Assembly: GCA_944989445.1 (NCBI GenBank)
Contig: CALYLW010000016.1
Span: forward strand, 130,476 to 194,475
Direction: 5' to 3'
From: Ampullaceana balthica
Taxonomy: Eukaryota > Mollusca > Gastropoda > Lymnaeidae
Length of the DNA: 64,000 nt
The notes under the pieces were generated by a model. That model was not told where the DNA came from. It saw only the letters and a list, made by a program, of their open reading frames with translations, and ran no database searches. How positions within the stretch are numbered: the first letter of the stretch is position 1; the number at the start of each line of letters is the position of its first letter. A program made the translations under genes and the position numbers. Positions 46,601 through 58,100 of this stretch are shown here, in pieces.

Positions 46601-48609
46601 TGAAAAGTGATGGAAGTCCAAGCCTTAAATCGGAAGGCCACTAGAACGACGTGACCGAGCAGGCAAGGGCCTTGCATCGGCTGTGGTGCCAATTACGTTG
46701 ATAATATTAGTAGATTTGACGCGTACTTATGTGTGTCTCCAGCTTGCAGACGAGAAAGACATTTTTTAATACGTGATGTTGGTGTTACCACAAGATGGAT
46801 GCTCATTAGGGACCAACCGGATAGACATTTTCTACCGGGTACCATATCTGAATAGTTAGATGTACTATTTGCCGGATCTGGGTACAAATCCGAGTACTAG
46901 GGTTGTTAAACGAAAATCGGAAATCCGAATAAATTTCGGTTTTGAAAACGATTAGCGGTTGCTTTATTTAGCAAAAAATTAACCGCCTTGTATTTAGCTT
47001 TCACGTTTTCTACCAATAAAATTTAATTTCAGGCATTCAATGAGGTTTATTAAATTATTATAGACTGTATTTTTTTATTGTTTAATTTACCACCGTCTAC
47101 AGTCTACACTCTTCATGCAATGATGGTACTGTCAGAAAAATGGATTATTATTGTATAAAGATTTAAATCAATAAATTCATTATATATTACTTGTAAATTT
47201 GGTTTCTCTTGTTAATATGTTACTTACTTACTTTGTAACTGTTAGTCGCTGCTAATTTTAGTTAATATACTTACTTTAATTTGAATTTACTTTATTAGTT
47301 AATTCGATAGTTTAATTTTTTTTAGTAAATATAGCGGCGTGGCATTAGTCGCTAGAAGTAAACACGAAATTGTCTTAGAAAATTGATTTATTAAATTTAT
47401 ATCTTAATAATAATAATAATATCTATTAATTATTTATAATTATGTTACATATGTAATATTTTAACAATTTGTAATTATACTATTCTTGATATTTTTTGAA
47501 TTCCAAAATTGTAATTTTAAGGTATTTTTAGATATTTTGTGTGTTTGCGTGGGCACTATTTGCAGAGGCGAATAGTTCCGAAAAACCCGATATTCGGCCG
47601 GGGAGGTTGTCCGAAGAAGTTTCCGGTTGGTCCCTATTGCTCATCATAATTTAACAAGTTTATAATATAAAAGCTTTACCCCTAAAAATGTAAACGTTGA
47701 GTTTGAAACCTGAAAAGCTACACTTTCTTCGCACAGTCCTACAAATCTTTGTCTATTCCTACGGCTAGAGTGCGTGGGCTGTGCTGGCAACGGAAGCTGC
47801 CATCAGACGACGATGATGTGCAACAGTGGCTGTATTGACGAAATCAGTGGGGTGTTCTGCGCAGCTGTCAGTAAGTTCACATTCTCAAGGCGTTGTTTAC
47901 ATTTGATAGGCTCCAAATCTAGCTTGAAGAATAAATACCTAGACTGATCAGATTGAGTGCCTGAAAGAGGTAAAATTAACAAAACAAGAAGCTTCAAAGT
48001 ATGTTCTATAATTAGCACCAGTGTGTTGCAGAGGGGACGTCACTGTGTTACAGCAGGATTCACTATTAACAACTCGCATGCTATCGGAATAATAATAATA
48101 AACTTTTTTAAGGCAACCACAAGGTGGGTGGGTGGAGATGAAGAAAGGAAAGGTTTTGACCGTCTGGAAATTGCCGTCACTCATTTGTATTCAATTTCTG
48201 CAAAGTTAAAGTAAAAAAACATATATGTTGATGTATGTCCGTAGCGACTTTTATAGTGATAAGAACAACCTATTAGGGGCTCGATAAGTATTACTCTACA
48301 AAGATCAGCTCAAACGAGAAATGTAAGAAAAGGATCATCCTGACATAGGACACAGTAATGTCCTATTTTAATGTCATGTCATAATATTTGTTTAATTCTA
48401 TTTTTGCTTAACGAACACTCGTTAAGCGATGAATTCAGCTGTGTTTTTGGTCCATTCCAGGGAAAGTACCCAACATCAGCGGTAACTTACTGTTCTTCCT
48501 GATGGCCACCGTAGCCCAGGTTATGATTGTCCTGGTCATCATAGCCTCCGTCTTCCTGTACAGACGACGTAGAGCCTTTGCCGTGGACACACCAGAAGAT
48601 TCCGTTTAG
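37484..48609 (+). CDS. Gene B: IgGFc-binding-like/EGF receptor, probably decayed
   Basis: Exons read: 37484-37602, 37765-37842, 40004-40141, 40833-40888, 41813-41935, 42392-42506, 44441-44602, 44902-45006, 45670-45783, 46310-46408, 47769-47870, 48461-48609. The ectodomain exons align one to one with gene A from the QVVS block on; three EGF-like exons and a transmembrane exon follow. Signs of decay: a 1-bp frame loss in 42392-42506, a T9 run in 44441-44602 one base out of frame, a donor reading tt instead of gt after that exon, and no counterpart of the FGCYxxG exon or of gene A 25002-25184. A LINE and a large fold-back element sit in its introns. The EGF and membrane exons are intact. Either a recent pseudogene or a gene with assembly errors in homopolymers. 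Confidence 0.68.
37765..37842 (+). CDS. Gene B ectodomain exon
   Basis: Acceptor tgtcttacag, donor gtaaga, 78 bp, phase 0 at both ends. Reads IQILMNEPEGTLLVSSVNVT then SESGTE. Confidence 0.65.
38103..38330. repeat. Four-copy tandem repeat, about 55-60 bp
   Basis: Units with tgtgattgattgagttaaca, ttatcattggtctaaagctc and agctatatcaagcca. Lies in the gene B intron before the LINE insertion. Confidence 0.85.
38440..39845 (+). pseudogene. LINE fragment with RNase H domain
   Basis: 3' part of a non-LTR retrotransposon inside a gene B intron. An open stretch to 39255 carries RNase H motifs: VKVFTDGSAS, NYDAELEAIHRALE and FCDSRSALEVLA, then, after a frameshift near 39250, WIPSHVNVNGNEKADSLAKA. All four acidic catalytic positions (D, E, D, D) are visible. 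A terminal Cys/His knuckle (CRHCSQAPETVVHL) follows at about 39595, and the end has AATAAA near 39822. RNase H is typical of I-type LINEs, for example the nimbus element of Biomphalaria; assignment not proven. Inactive. Confidence 0.85.
40004..40141 (+). CDS. Gene B ectodomain exon (QVVS block)
   Basis: Acceptor gtgttttcag, donor gtttgc. Reads GPSFIQVVSIVSTKVVIKFI then DHDELVILLE. Same phases as gene A 24613-24753 and three bases shorter. Confidence 0.75.
40833..40888 (+). CDS. Gene B ectodomain exon (56 bp)
   Basis: Acceptor aataccgcag, donor gtaaaa. Reads RLSLTLSFCEKTSPNKTSG. Length and phases equal gene A 24394-24449. Another frame reads plausibly too, but only this one joins the next exon. 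Confidence 0.8.
41813..41935 (+). CDS. Gene B ectodomain exon (PIGVVSG block)
   Basis: Acceptor taaataag, donor gtgaga, 123 bp. Reads GTRVHGGKPIGVVSGNCYVN then DDIFNESSGDMTAG, the IgGFc-binding hallmark block, matching gene A 23944-24054. Confidence 0.9.
42392..42506 (+). CDS. Gene B ectodomain exon with 1-bp frame break
   Basis: Acceptor cttctcccag, donor gtcagt. The first part reads ELLFPAEV in one frame. The rest, EHYIYNTAATRAPKEEIVFQ then PATHNNTEIT, is conserved with gene A (EYI, NTTV) but in another frame, so one base is missing near the gtgggg run at about 42412-42417. Genuine lesion or sequencing error. Confidence 0.72.
42850..43944. mobile_element. Large fold-back element, about 1.1 kb
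   Basis: Two arms of about 430-450 bp are inverted copies, for example gggaaatcattctagattac at the left end against gtaatctagaatgatttccc at the right, pairing inward to a centre near 43.47 kb. The left arm also repeats its own outer 40 bp at 43030 after a 130-bp insertion. No coding. It lies in a gene B intron. Confidence 0.88.
44441..44602 (+). CDS. Gene B ectodomain exon (GDPSL block), damaged
   Basis: Acceptor tttctttcag. Reads LHSGIYSLKSNVPFKVFF, then beyond a run of nine T the conserved frame is one base off: SVLDVNSLYGDPSLTQIMPT, ending DEYFF. It matches gene A 21560-21663. The expected donor reads AG/ttaaaa where gene A has AG/gtaaag. Confidence 0.68.
44902..45006 (+). CDS. Gene B ectodomain exon
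   Basis: Acceptor ttacatcag, donor gtaagt, 105 bp. Reads KFDLDINIKLLLLIVINIVD then ASGIRLNNYTRAPET. Entry phase equals that of gene A 20550-20659. Confidence 0.75.
45040..45245. repeat. 45-bp tandem repeat, about 4 copies
   Basis: Units with cttttgaaaagatttacttg and tattagtagattaattt. It lies where the FGCYxxG exon of gene B would be expected. Confidence 0.85.
45260..45700. repeat. 32-bp minisatellite, about 13 copies
   Basis: Units of 32 bp (acccatgtccatctctagac, ccatgcaataac). Each contains ctctag/a, and the last unit supplies the acceptor cactag of the EGF exon that starts at 45670, so coding sequence begins inside the array. A minus-strand ORF here reflects the repeat. Confidence 0.9.
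45670..45783 (+). CDS. Gene B EGF-like exon starting inside a minisatellite
   Basis: Acceptor cactag in the last 32-bp unit, donor gtaggc. 114 bp with standard phases. Reads PCNNTHVHCGKTDICERFTS then KCIHDCEAGYAGRFCEK. The first eight codons derive from the minisatellite. Confidence 0.78.
46310..46408 (+). CDS. Gene B EGF-like exon
   Basis: Acceptor atatctcag, donor gtaagt, 99 bp. Reads CPPNCANKECDRINRAYTSG then CIKDFTDLDCES. Confidence 0.85.
47769..47870 (+). CDS. Gene B EGF-like exon
   Basis: Acceptor tacggctag, donor gtaagt, 102 bp. Reads CVGCAGNGSCHQTTMMCNSG then CIDEISGVFCAAV. Close match to gene A 10577-10694 and gene C 52665-52763. Confidence 0.88.
48461..48609 (+). CDS. Gene B last exon: transmembrane segment and tail
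   Basis: Acceptor tccattccag, stop TAG. Reads KVPNISGNLLFFLMATVAQV then MIVLVIIASVFLYRRRR, one membrane helix and a basic stop-transfer, then a 12-residue acidic tail ending DSV. Confidence 0.88.
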
Positions 48610-48822
48610 GTCACTTCAAATTGAATACACTTTTTGAAAGCCCCACTTTTCGTCCTCTCTTGCTTTTTTAATACTCTCTCTATCGTCCTGAAGATATGAT
48701 TCGGTAGCACTGTCTCTTACATAACATTGTTCTCACAGGTTTATCCTATTTAAGGACAAAAGAAGTAGTTCCCTCTCCTATAAGAATGGGTAAAGCCACA
48801 AAATCACTAAAAATATTCGTTA

Positions 48823-48828
48823 AATAAA
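48823..48828 (+). promoter_or_regulatory. Possible poly(A) signal of gene B
   Basis: AATAAA about 215 bp after the gene B stop. Confidence 0.4.
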
Positions 48829-48829
48829 C

Positions 48830-49804
48830 GCACTGATGAAAATTTCAATTTATATCTAACAAAAGAAAAGATTAAAATAATAGTTTGTCCATTTAATGGA
48901 AATAAAGACGGACTCTTCATCTGATCACAAGACTTAATGAAAGAAATTGCAAAGAATTATATTCAGAAACAACAGTTACTGAATTCAACGAGTTTCACAG
49001 TTGTGTAATTGTCTTATTTACTATTTCTTTTAATTTAAAAAAAATCTTTTTATTTGTCTCATATCATCAGCTATACATCCAATGAACCACAGGGAGTCAA
49101 TGTGTGTGTTTAGTAACGTTACTTCGTTTATTTTTTGTTATCAAATAGTGGTTTAAAATTGTTAAATATTAACCTCATTAAATTTAAATTTACACCATTC
49201 TCTTATGAACAGTTTTAAACCACTATTTAATGACGCTGATATATTTTTCTTTTCAATAAAATGAATGCAATATTAACTAATGTTTTATTATTCGATTCGG
49301 AAAGAAGTTACTGGAGCATACAGAGCTGTATTTTTATTATTAAGTATTATTTAACGTTGCTTTTTCATTCCATTTAATTTCCAAAACTCAGATTGGTATT
49401 GAAGGAACTTTAAATTTTTAAAAATAGTTTTACTGAATCAGATCTAACTTATTTCATACATGTTTATAAGACTAAAGGCCAAGAGATTTATACTCATAAA
49501 CATGATTAAGCGTTTGTCTGAAATATGTACTTTTATTCTATGAAGTAAAATAACTTTCTTGTGACACAAAGTTCTAAACAAATCCGAACGTGTTCTGTAA
49601 TAACTCGAACGCATGGGAAAAAATGGAAAAATAAATTCTCAAAGAAATAAATTAAGGCATAGAAACAAGGAGCCTTGATGTTACATATAAAAGGAGAGTA
49701 ATAAAGAGAGATAACAATAGAATGATGGGAAAATAGATGTTAAAAAATCACGGGATATCTATGGTCCTTGAGACGTTGAATCCTACCCTCATCACTTGCA
49801 GTAA
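48830..49804. other. Spacer between convergent genes B and C, left part
   Basis: AT-rich; no exon recognised. Confidence 0.4.
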
Positions 49805-50003
49805 GAGGCGTCGCTAGGGGGTGCAGGGGATTTTGACCGCGACGGGTGACACCATCACAAGGGGTGACACAAAGGGTACCATTCTGTATTTTCTCGTTAT
49901 TTGACACCGGCAGACTCGGAGGAGGTCTATTACTATTGGTTAAGTTGTTAGGGGTAACACCATGAGCTACCGCACTGGGTGAAACCAACCCTAGTGACGC
50001 CTC
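49805..50003. mobile_element. GAGGCGTC-family TIR element
   Basis: Ends gaggcgtcgctaggg and ccctagtgacgcctc are inverted repeats of 14 of 15 bases. The interior matches 26383-26566 in reverse. 199 bp, non-coding. Confidence 0.82.
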
Positions 50004-51790
50004 TGCTTGCATTTATTTTCTGCTAAATTTCTGTTATGCCAAAAAACCGTGATTTTGTATTCAAGACTGCTATTAAAGAAATCAGTCTTTAGACGTTACA
50101 TAATCATGTCATTGACGTCCTTACGTTTTCTAGACAGAGAAAAGCAATTTCATAACCATTTGTTTCTTTGTCTATCCACACAGAAACGTGTAGGAGATCC
50201 CAGCGAGAGACTTAAAAAAAATGTGACTTAAAATAAATCTCCGATAACAAAATTGCTATAAAATTAATAAATGAACACTATTGAGACATAAAATTAGAAA
50301 ACAAAAACATTGAACCCGCTGGTAGCTTCATATACCTTTAAAGTTTGGTCTCTGTGTCTATGATGACATGAAATTAAAAATAAATAAAGACATGCATTTG
50401 CTAAAAAAATTAAAACAGATTTTAAATCAGCAAAATTATTAAGAGTAATATTATTTTAAAACCGAAATTAATGTAGTCATATTGTATTGATCAGAAACAT
50501 GGAGAGAGAAAAAACTGATATTAACTATATGCAGACTTTCAACAACAGATATTTAAGACATATTCTAAAAATAAAAGGGTACATCAAAGTGAAAACAACA
50601 AGTTATGGCAGATTTGTCGACACTAGGTAAACGAGAAAAAAAATCTGGAGCTACAAGGGAAACGGATAGGACATCACCTCAACTAAAAAAAAAGACTTAA
50701 GCAATAAAGCAAGATAAGCCCTACAAATGAACTGACAGGGGAAAAGGCGAAGAGGATTACACAAGACATGAAGACTTAGCGCATTGGATAAGGCGGAGGG
50801 AAGAGGCATGAAACTCAACATCAGACCGTGTAAAGTGAACTACTGAAACTTAGGCTGCTTGTGCCTCAAGGAAACCCAAGGTCAAATTATAATGACGATT
50901 TTCGAAAACCACAAAAAGACATAAAAGATGCACTGAACATTTTTTTCAATTTTTTTTATTGATATAGGTATTTTTCTTATCAGAAAGCATATTTTAAATT
51001 AAAAAAACATAAATCATAAAACAAAAATAAAAAAATAAAATAAAATATATAAAACGAAAAAAGCCCTTTGAATAAATTCATTGACCTTACGCTTTTCATA
51101 AGTAATGCATTTTAATTTGAAAAAAACATAAAGTACAAATTTAAAGATTTTTAAAACATGTATCATATTTTATGATTGGCTTATAAAACCCCGTATGCTT
51201 TATATTCCAAACTCCAGTGTTCGCTCTGTAGAGTAAGAACTATAAAACACCAGTTCCGGTGTAAAAAAAAGGTTAATGGTAAATCCAAGAAGTAATCTTC
51301 AAGGAAGATTTAAATAATCATTTAGGCTAACAACTTTTCCTTTTCTATTTGTTCCTTTAAAATATAGCAAGATTGAGTAAAATAAAAAAATGAAAAAAGA
51401 AACTTATTTTATATTTTTGTAATGAGCCAAAAGCAAAGTTTGAATTATAGTCTATTTGGAAATATCTGTATTTAATGTAGACATGTGGGGCTCTATTGCA
51501 ATGATATAGGCGGAGCATTGTTTTACTCTAACTAACCATATCCCTGGTTGTTATACTTGAACTAACCATATCTCAGATTGTTATACTTGAAATAACCAAA
51601 TCTCAGGTTTTTATACTTGAACTAACCAAATGTAGGTTGTTATATTTGAACTAACCAAAGCTCAGGCTGAGCTCTTTGAACACAGATAAAATGAAATTCT
51701 CTATGAATGTTAAGGAAAAATAAAGGGCACCAAAAATAAAATAGAATAAAATAAATAAAAATAAAAATGGCTGCCTCCGTAGTTTTGATT
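50004..51790. other. Spacer between convergent genes B and C, right part
   Basis: AT-rich. Contains a weak tandem around 51530-51665 (ttatacttgaactaaccaaa, 5 units). No exon recognised; the 3' UTR of gene C should lie at the right end. Confidence 0.4.
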
Positions 51791-51978
51791 TCAACTACTT
51801 ATTAAAGTCGCTAAAGAGACATCAGCCTCCTCTGATGCCTCAACAGATTTCAACCGTCGACGTTTTATCAAATAGATGAATCCAATGGACAGAATAAAAA
51901 ACGAAAGGGGGATCCCCACGAGAAGATGTAACCTATAAGACTTCTCATCTTCTGATGTCATCTTCATTATTGATCTCC
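51791..51978 (-). CDS. Gene C last exon: transmembrane segment and tail
   Basis: Acceptor tttgcag, stop TGA. Reads [20 protein letters not shown] then [16 protein letters not shown], one membrane helix with a basic stop-transfer, and a tail with [18 protein letters not shown]. Confidence 0.88.
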
Positions 51979-52097
51979 CTGCAAACAAACACGTGCCAAT
52001 AAAAACATGAAACACATACAAATCATATCATTTTACCTACATTACACACAAAATGTGAAGATATCAGATAGACCCACGAAAATACTACGTAAAGATG

Positions 52098-52128
<31 letters not shown>

Positions 52129-55100
52129 AGACTTAGAATTTTTGACATAAAAATCATAAATGGCGACATAACTACACAAAGCAAATTGAATACAAATGTA
52201 GTAAAGATGAATTAAACTAAAGCTCAACTAGTGGAAAATACACTCACAAACACACAAGTATACATACTCGCAACCACACACAAACACTGACACACACAGA
52301 CACTCTCAAATAACCTTACATCCCCCCAAACACACACACACACACACCCCTAACACACATACTAATTTACAAACGTGCGCACTTAAACACACGTATTACA
52401 GAAACGAGCAAACCGATTTATATCATAAAGACATTGTTTATCAAAACATTGTGCACGTAGCTTTTGTGGTTTTAGTCTATAAAAAAATTATTTATTTTTT
52501 TTCATATTTTTTTGCTTTTAAGGAAATTAAGCACTTGCCAAATATTTATTTATAAATGAGAGAAAAACTGTTTTACGTTATGAACTCACCAAACTGTTCA
52601 AACTTCTATAACTTCTATTACAATGGATTGAGCTCATCCAACTCTTGTAAATTCTATAACTTACTGAGATTGCACAATGTACCGCTGTAGTCACTGTGAC
52701 ACCCATTGTTACATTTCAAGGTGTTCTGGTTGCAGCTGCCATTGCCAGCACACGCGAAGCACACTAGATGTGAAGATACGCGATCGTTAGATCAAACATA
52801 GGAGATGGACATGCATGGATAAGGTAGGTAATAAGCGGTATGTAGTTGATATTTATGCTCACCCTACTTCGACATTTACCACCAGCCCAACGATAAAAGA
52901 ATGTTTGTGTCTCCAACTTAGGCAGCAAGTTAAAAGTAAGGATTTTTAACGTTATGGTGAAACCTGAGCTGTTATATGGAGCCGAGACATGGAGAACAAA
53001 GGCCGTAAACCTGACAATAATCCAGTCCTTCATCAAAAATTGTCTAAGAAGGATTCTCAGAATTCACTGGCCAGACAAAATCAGCAACCGTGAACGGTGG
53101 CAGCGGACAAATTAGGAGCCCATTGAGAAAGTGATTCTCCTGAAGCGGTGGAGGTGGATTGGTCATACACTAAGAAAACCTGCTTCTAACACAACAAAGC
53201 AAGCCCTGAAATGGAACCCCCAGGGTAAGCGGAAAAGAGGCGTCCACGAAACACTTGGCGCCGAGAATAGGAGGCAGACATCAAGAGAATTGGCCATGAA
53301 TGGAAGATCCTGGAGAAGCTGGCCCAGGATAGAGATGCCTGGAGGTCTCTTGTAGGTTGCCTATGCCCTTGGAGGAATCGCAGACGCCGACGATGATCGG
53401 TGGATGCCCCTCATGGACGAGAAGGCTCAGCAGCGATAAAAATTGTATTTGTGTAAAACGATGACGAACAAGTATGACCAACATGCAGATAATCTAAAGA
53501 ATTGACTGGATTGAAGCCTGACGCTATCTATCACCATACATGTGATGCTGCCAGCCTGATAACGCTGATAATACAAGACATCTTAACATCCAGATTCCAC
53601 AGCCTAAGAGTCTAAAAATGCCTTTAAAATACATTCCAATCTCTAATTTTAAAACAAAATGAAATAGAGATGTCCTGAGAATACTTCAACCGGCAATATT
53701 TCTGCAGCTTAACACTTCAGCTAAGTTTTGGGGTTTTTTTTCGATTAATTTGGTTTTGTTTGTGCGCTAACGAAAGCTTCCTGACATTACGCTTGTTGCC
53801 TTTGGGTGCTCAAAAAATACATTTTTTTCTAAAATTACTTTCTCCCATAAATGCACGAATGCTTGAACAATCAAAGAGAATCTATCTATATACATAATTC
53901 TCCAGAAATTAGGACAAGCACAAGCACAAAAGAAGCGAGAAAACAAGCATAACGAATGACTCTCGCTAGGGTCCACCAATCAAAGTTAATGGTTGGCAAG
54001 CGAGGATGTTGCAAAAGGGGTGGGCATGCCTCGAGATCAACAATGGGTCTTGATTTCACTCGCATTTTTCTCATTTCTTCGTGCTGCTGTTTGTGCTCGT
54101 TCCTCCCCCCTGTTTCTTTTCACTATCCATGAGCAAGTCAGGGGCGTATGCTACGTATCTAGGATAACACAATTCGTGTATAATCAGCCGAGAGGCTTCA
54201 TAGAAATTATCCATCAATCAACGATGCCAAGTATTGACCCTGATTTGTCATTTAAATATTCCCAACTTTATTTCCGTCGAAGGCAAACTCCATCATTTTT
54301 TTATTTAATGCATAACATTATTTTCCGAAAATGAACTACAATTGCAAAATCCACTTTTTCTGTTTTTATATTTCTTAGAGTATCTTAAGCTGAATTTTAA
54401 ATGACCCACCTTTCTTAAAATTCTAAGATTTACTTGCCATGATTTATTACTGACCCACTTTTCATAAATTTCCTAACATCTATATATATAATTATCTTCA
54501 TGGGACCATGCGAGACAGCACGACGCAAGTTTGTGCAACCTAGCATGACGAATGACCATTCCTGGGGTCGACCAATGTATCGAGAGCAACAATGGTCCTT
54601 GCGTTTCACTTGCATTGTTCCTTCATAGACTAACGTGAGATTCGTATTGTACTGGTTATCACGTCCGCTTTATTCGGGGAAGGTCCTGGGTTCAAGCCCC
54701 AGGGACAACATTTTAAAATTTTTTGTTTTAAAAATGTCTGTTCGTGCCCGTTCTTTTACCCCTTTATTGCCAAGACTAGCTGACCCGCGGCGTAGCATAC
54801 GCCGCTTATGATTTAGTCATAGGTGAATACTTCCTGAAAGACGCAGTTGTCAAAATGAGGTGTGCAAACGACTGTGAGTGAATGAAAAGAAGGAACTCTG
54901 GAGAGACCCGCGGCGCAGCATACGCCGCAGACTTGCTCATCATAGACAGTGCAAAGAACGGTTGGGGGGATGTGATAGTACACACACAAAAAGCAGCACT
55001 AAGTAGAAAAAAAATAGCGAGGAAACGAAAAGACATGCACACTGAGGTTGTTGTTACCCGCCTCCAATTCACTCGCGTTGTTTGGATTTCATCGTGCTGT

Positions 55101-58100
55101 AGTTTGTGTCCGTTCTTTCTCCACTTTCTTTGCACTCTCCATGACCAAGTCTGCGGCGTATGCTACGCCGTGAGTCGTCTAGTTTCCTTAAAATGACTTA
55201 CAAATGACACATTTTTCATAAAATTCGTTAAGATTTCCTTACGATGACTTATAAATGACCTACTTTTCTCACAGTAGTCACCAGCACGCCCTGGTTCACA
55301 GCCCCATTCGCATGCTCCCGTCATTCGGTTACATTGTTGGCCTGAACAGTTTTGGGGACAAACTATGAACGAGGTTGATAGGTCAATTTATGTCTGCCAT
55401 AATGTACGACATAGTTAAGAAATAATCAATCAATTCACGACATAGTTAAGAAATATTCAATCAATTTACGACATAGTTAAGAAATAATCAATCAATTTAC
55501 GACAAAGTCAAGAAATAATAAATCAATGAAGTAAAATTGCAGATTTTATTTCAAAAAATATATTGCTTAATTCCTTAAAAAATAAGTATCAAGAAAAGAT
55601 TTCAAACATTAGAACTCTAAATGTTTGTTAAAAACTAACCTCTGTTTTTATGGAAGGTTAGTCAATGTTAAGAATGTTTAAAAGGCAGGTACGTTTTTGT
55701 GCCATCATGACTTGTGGGCACAGTGCTTCTGTCATCATTGTGATAAGCAATGTTTCTCAATTTTTTATTACTAATATTTTTTATGTATTATATTTATTTA
55801 ATTATAATTTTTTTTTGGGAACCTGATTTTTTTAAAAAAATCTGTAATTATTATTTAAAATGATCCTCGAATCAAAATTGTTAGCTTTTTTGTCTAACTA
55901 AGTCTCAAAACGCAGCCGGGCGAATAACTTGCTTTAGAAAGTGGAATGAGGGAATATCTTTGTTCTCTTTAAGAAGCTGTTGCTTTATAGTAACATTTGT
56001 AGACATAAGCCTGATCGCGTGCCGTGTTGTGGCTAATAGAATCAGCTATTTTGAAATATATTCGAAACATTAATATTTTCGAGGCAAAACTTCTAAGGTA
56101 AATGTTTATGCATATGATTAAATAAATTGCGAAAATAATGTCTATGATTTTGTAGGAGACAGTTATACTTCTCAAATTGATATTTATAAATGTGTAGATG
56201 CTGAATATATTTGCTAAAGACCTGACTACATATATATTAATGTGGACTAACCTGTTATGGGAGGTGTCCATAGAATTCCAACGTGCTATTTACACGTAAA
56301 TATTGTCTCTGCTTGTGAAGAGGCTAATTTTTCTTTCTTGGAGTCTTATTAAAGAGCATGAACTAATAAAACATGTTTGATTCTGATAAGAAATGAAACA
56401 TGTTCGGACAACAGGTGCTCACCTTGTTCACAGGTGAGTCCTGAGAATCCCTTCTTGCAGGCGTCCTTACAGACTCCATTGTTACGATGGCACTCACTAC
56501 CACCACCACATTTAGCACATTCTGCATAATAAAAGTAGTGTGCTGAGTACTAAGTGCAACGATGAGACTCGCCATTACTGCACACATTTAGAACATTCTG
56601 TATAATAAAAATAGTGTGCTTAGCACCCACTGCAACGATGAGACTCGCCATTACCCCACACATTTAGCACATTCTGTATAATAAAAGTAGTGTGCTGAGC
56701 TCTAAGTGCAACGATGAGACTCGCCATTACCCCCACACATTTAGCATACTCTGCATAATAAAAGTAGTGTGCTGAGCACTCAGTGAAACAATGAGACTCG
56801 CTGATTACCCACACATTGAGCACATTCTGCATAATAAAAGTAGCGTCCAGAGCTCTCAATGTGTACTGTAACCCGAAAAGCGCTGTTTAGCAATGTTATT
56901 TACAGTGATGAAGACATTGTGCTTTGCTCAACAATTTATATGGAATGACATACATATATATAGACTATGTACATACGAATTTGTGTGAATGACTATATGA
57001 TGGTCATTGTTGGTAGCTTTCCCATTGTTGCTTGTTTTCCTCCATACATGCCATTAATTCTCAATTTTTTTAAACGAAGAATCGGATATTTTTAGCAACA
57101 GCTTATTTTTAGTTCATTTTGTAATAACACCTTTCACGTCACACTTTCAAACATCCGCCAAAGACAATATATTTTCATCAACAATCTTATTGTGATTATG
57201 GCACTTACTTTTTTCACAGTGCTCCCCAAAAAACCCTGGAATGTCACAGAAGTCTGGCTCTGACAAAAAAAAAGGGAAATGAAAAGATTTACGTTTAAGA
57301 TTTTGAAAAAAATTGTGGGCCCCATAACTTAACATGTATTAAATTATATTAAATAATTTTAAAAATAACAAACTAAATAATGTTTTAAGATCATTACTTT
57401 GTAATTTTGTTTTTTAAAAATAAAAAAAGAATTAACGCTTGTATCATTTTCCTTTAGCATTTTTCTTGTTCAATGACATATGCCACCAATAATTTTAAAG
57501 TTGTTCCAAAATCATGGACCATGCGGTTATCAGACGTGTAAAGTTGGTCATTTTTAGCCTCTATCCGTTTCGTAATGACCCATGATTTAGGGCTTAGGGA
57601 ATTCTTATACGTGTAGACAAACATGTTGTTAAAAATATATGAGTAAAGAATACGAAACATATTTAAAATGTTTATGCGATCAGGATTTCTTTCTTTTTTT
57701 CATCGCCTGACACAATTTCACATTATATTTTACATCACAAAAAAAATGTTAAAATAATAACCATAATTGCTCTGAATTATATTGCGTTTCAACCAGTCAT
57801 AAATTAAAATCTTCGTAAGATTTAAATGGTCCACAATATTTTAAAATACAATCTATATTCAAATACTTCCGGATTTTTTAATTTAAAAACATTATAGCAA
57901 ACTGAAAGCCCTTTGACATACCTTAGATTTTCAACAAACAAAAACAAAACAACAACAACAAAAAAACAGATGAATTTTAAAAAAGAACTTGTAAAAAACC
58001 CCAAAGTGTTTGACTATAAATACTTTATTTACGAGACATAACTAAAAGTATGTTCATTATAATAAGCATCGCACGACAAACCAAAAATTTCAGCTCGATT

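Noticed and set aside
53993..54334. 113-aa plus-strand ORF
   Set aside because: It lies in Helitron-like repeat DNA with no recognisable domain.
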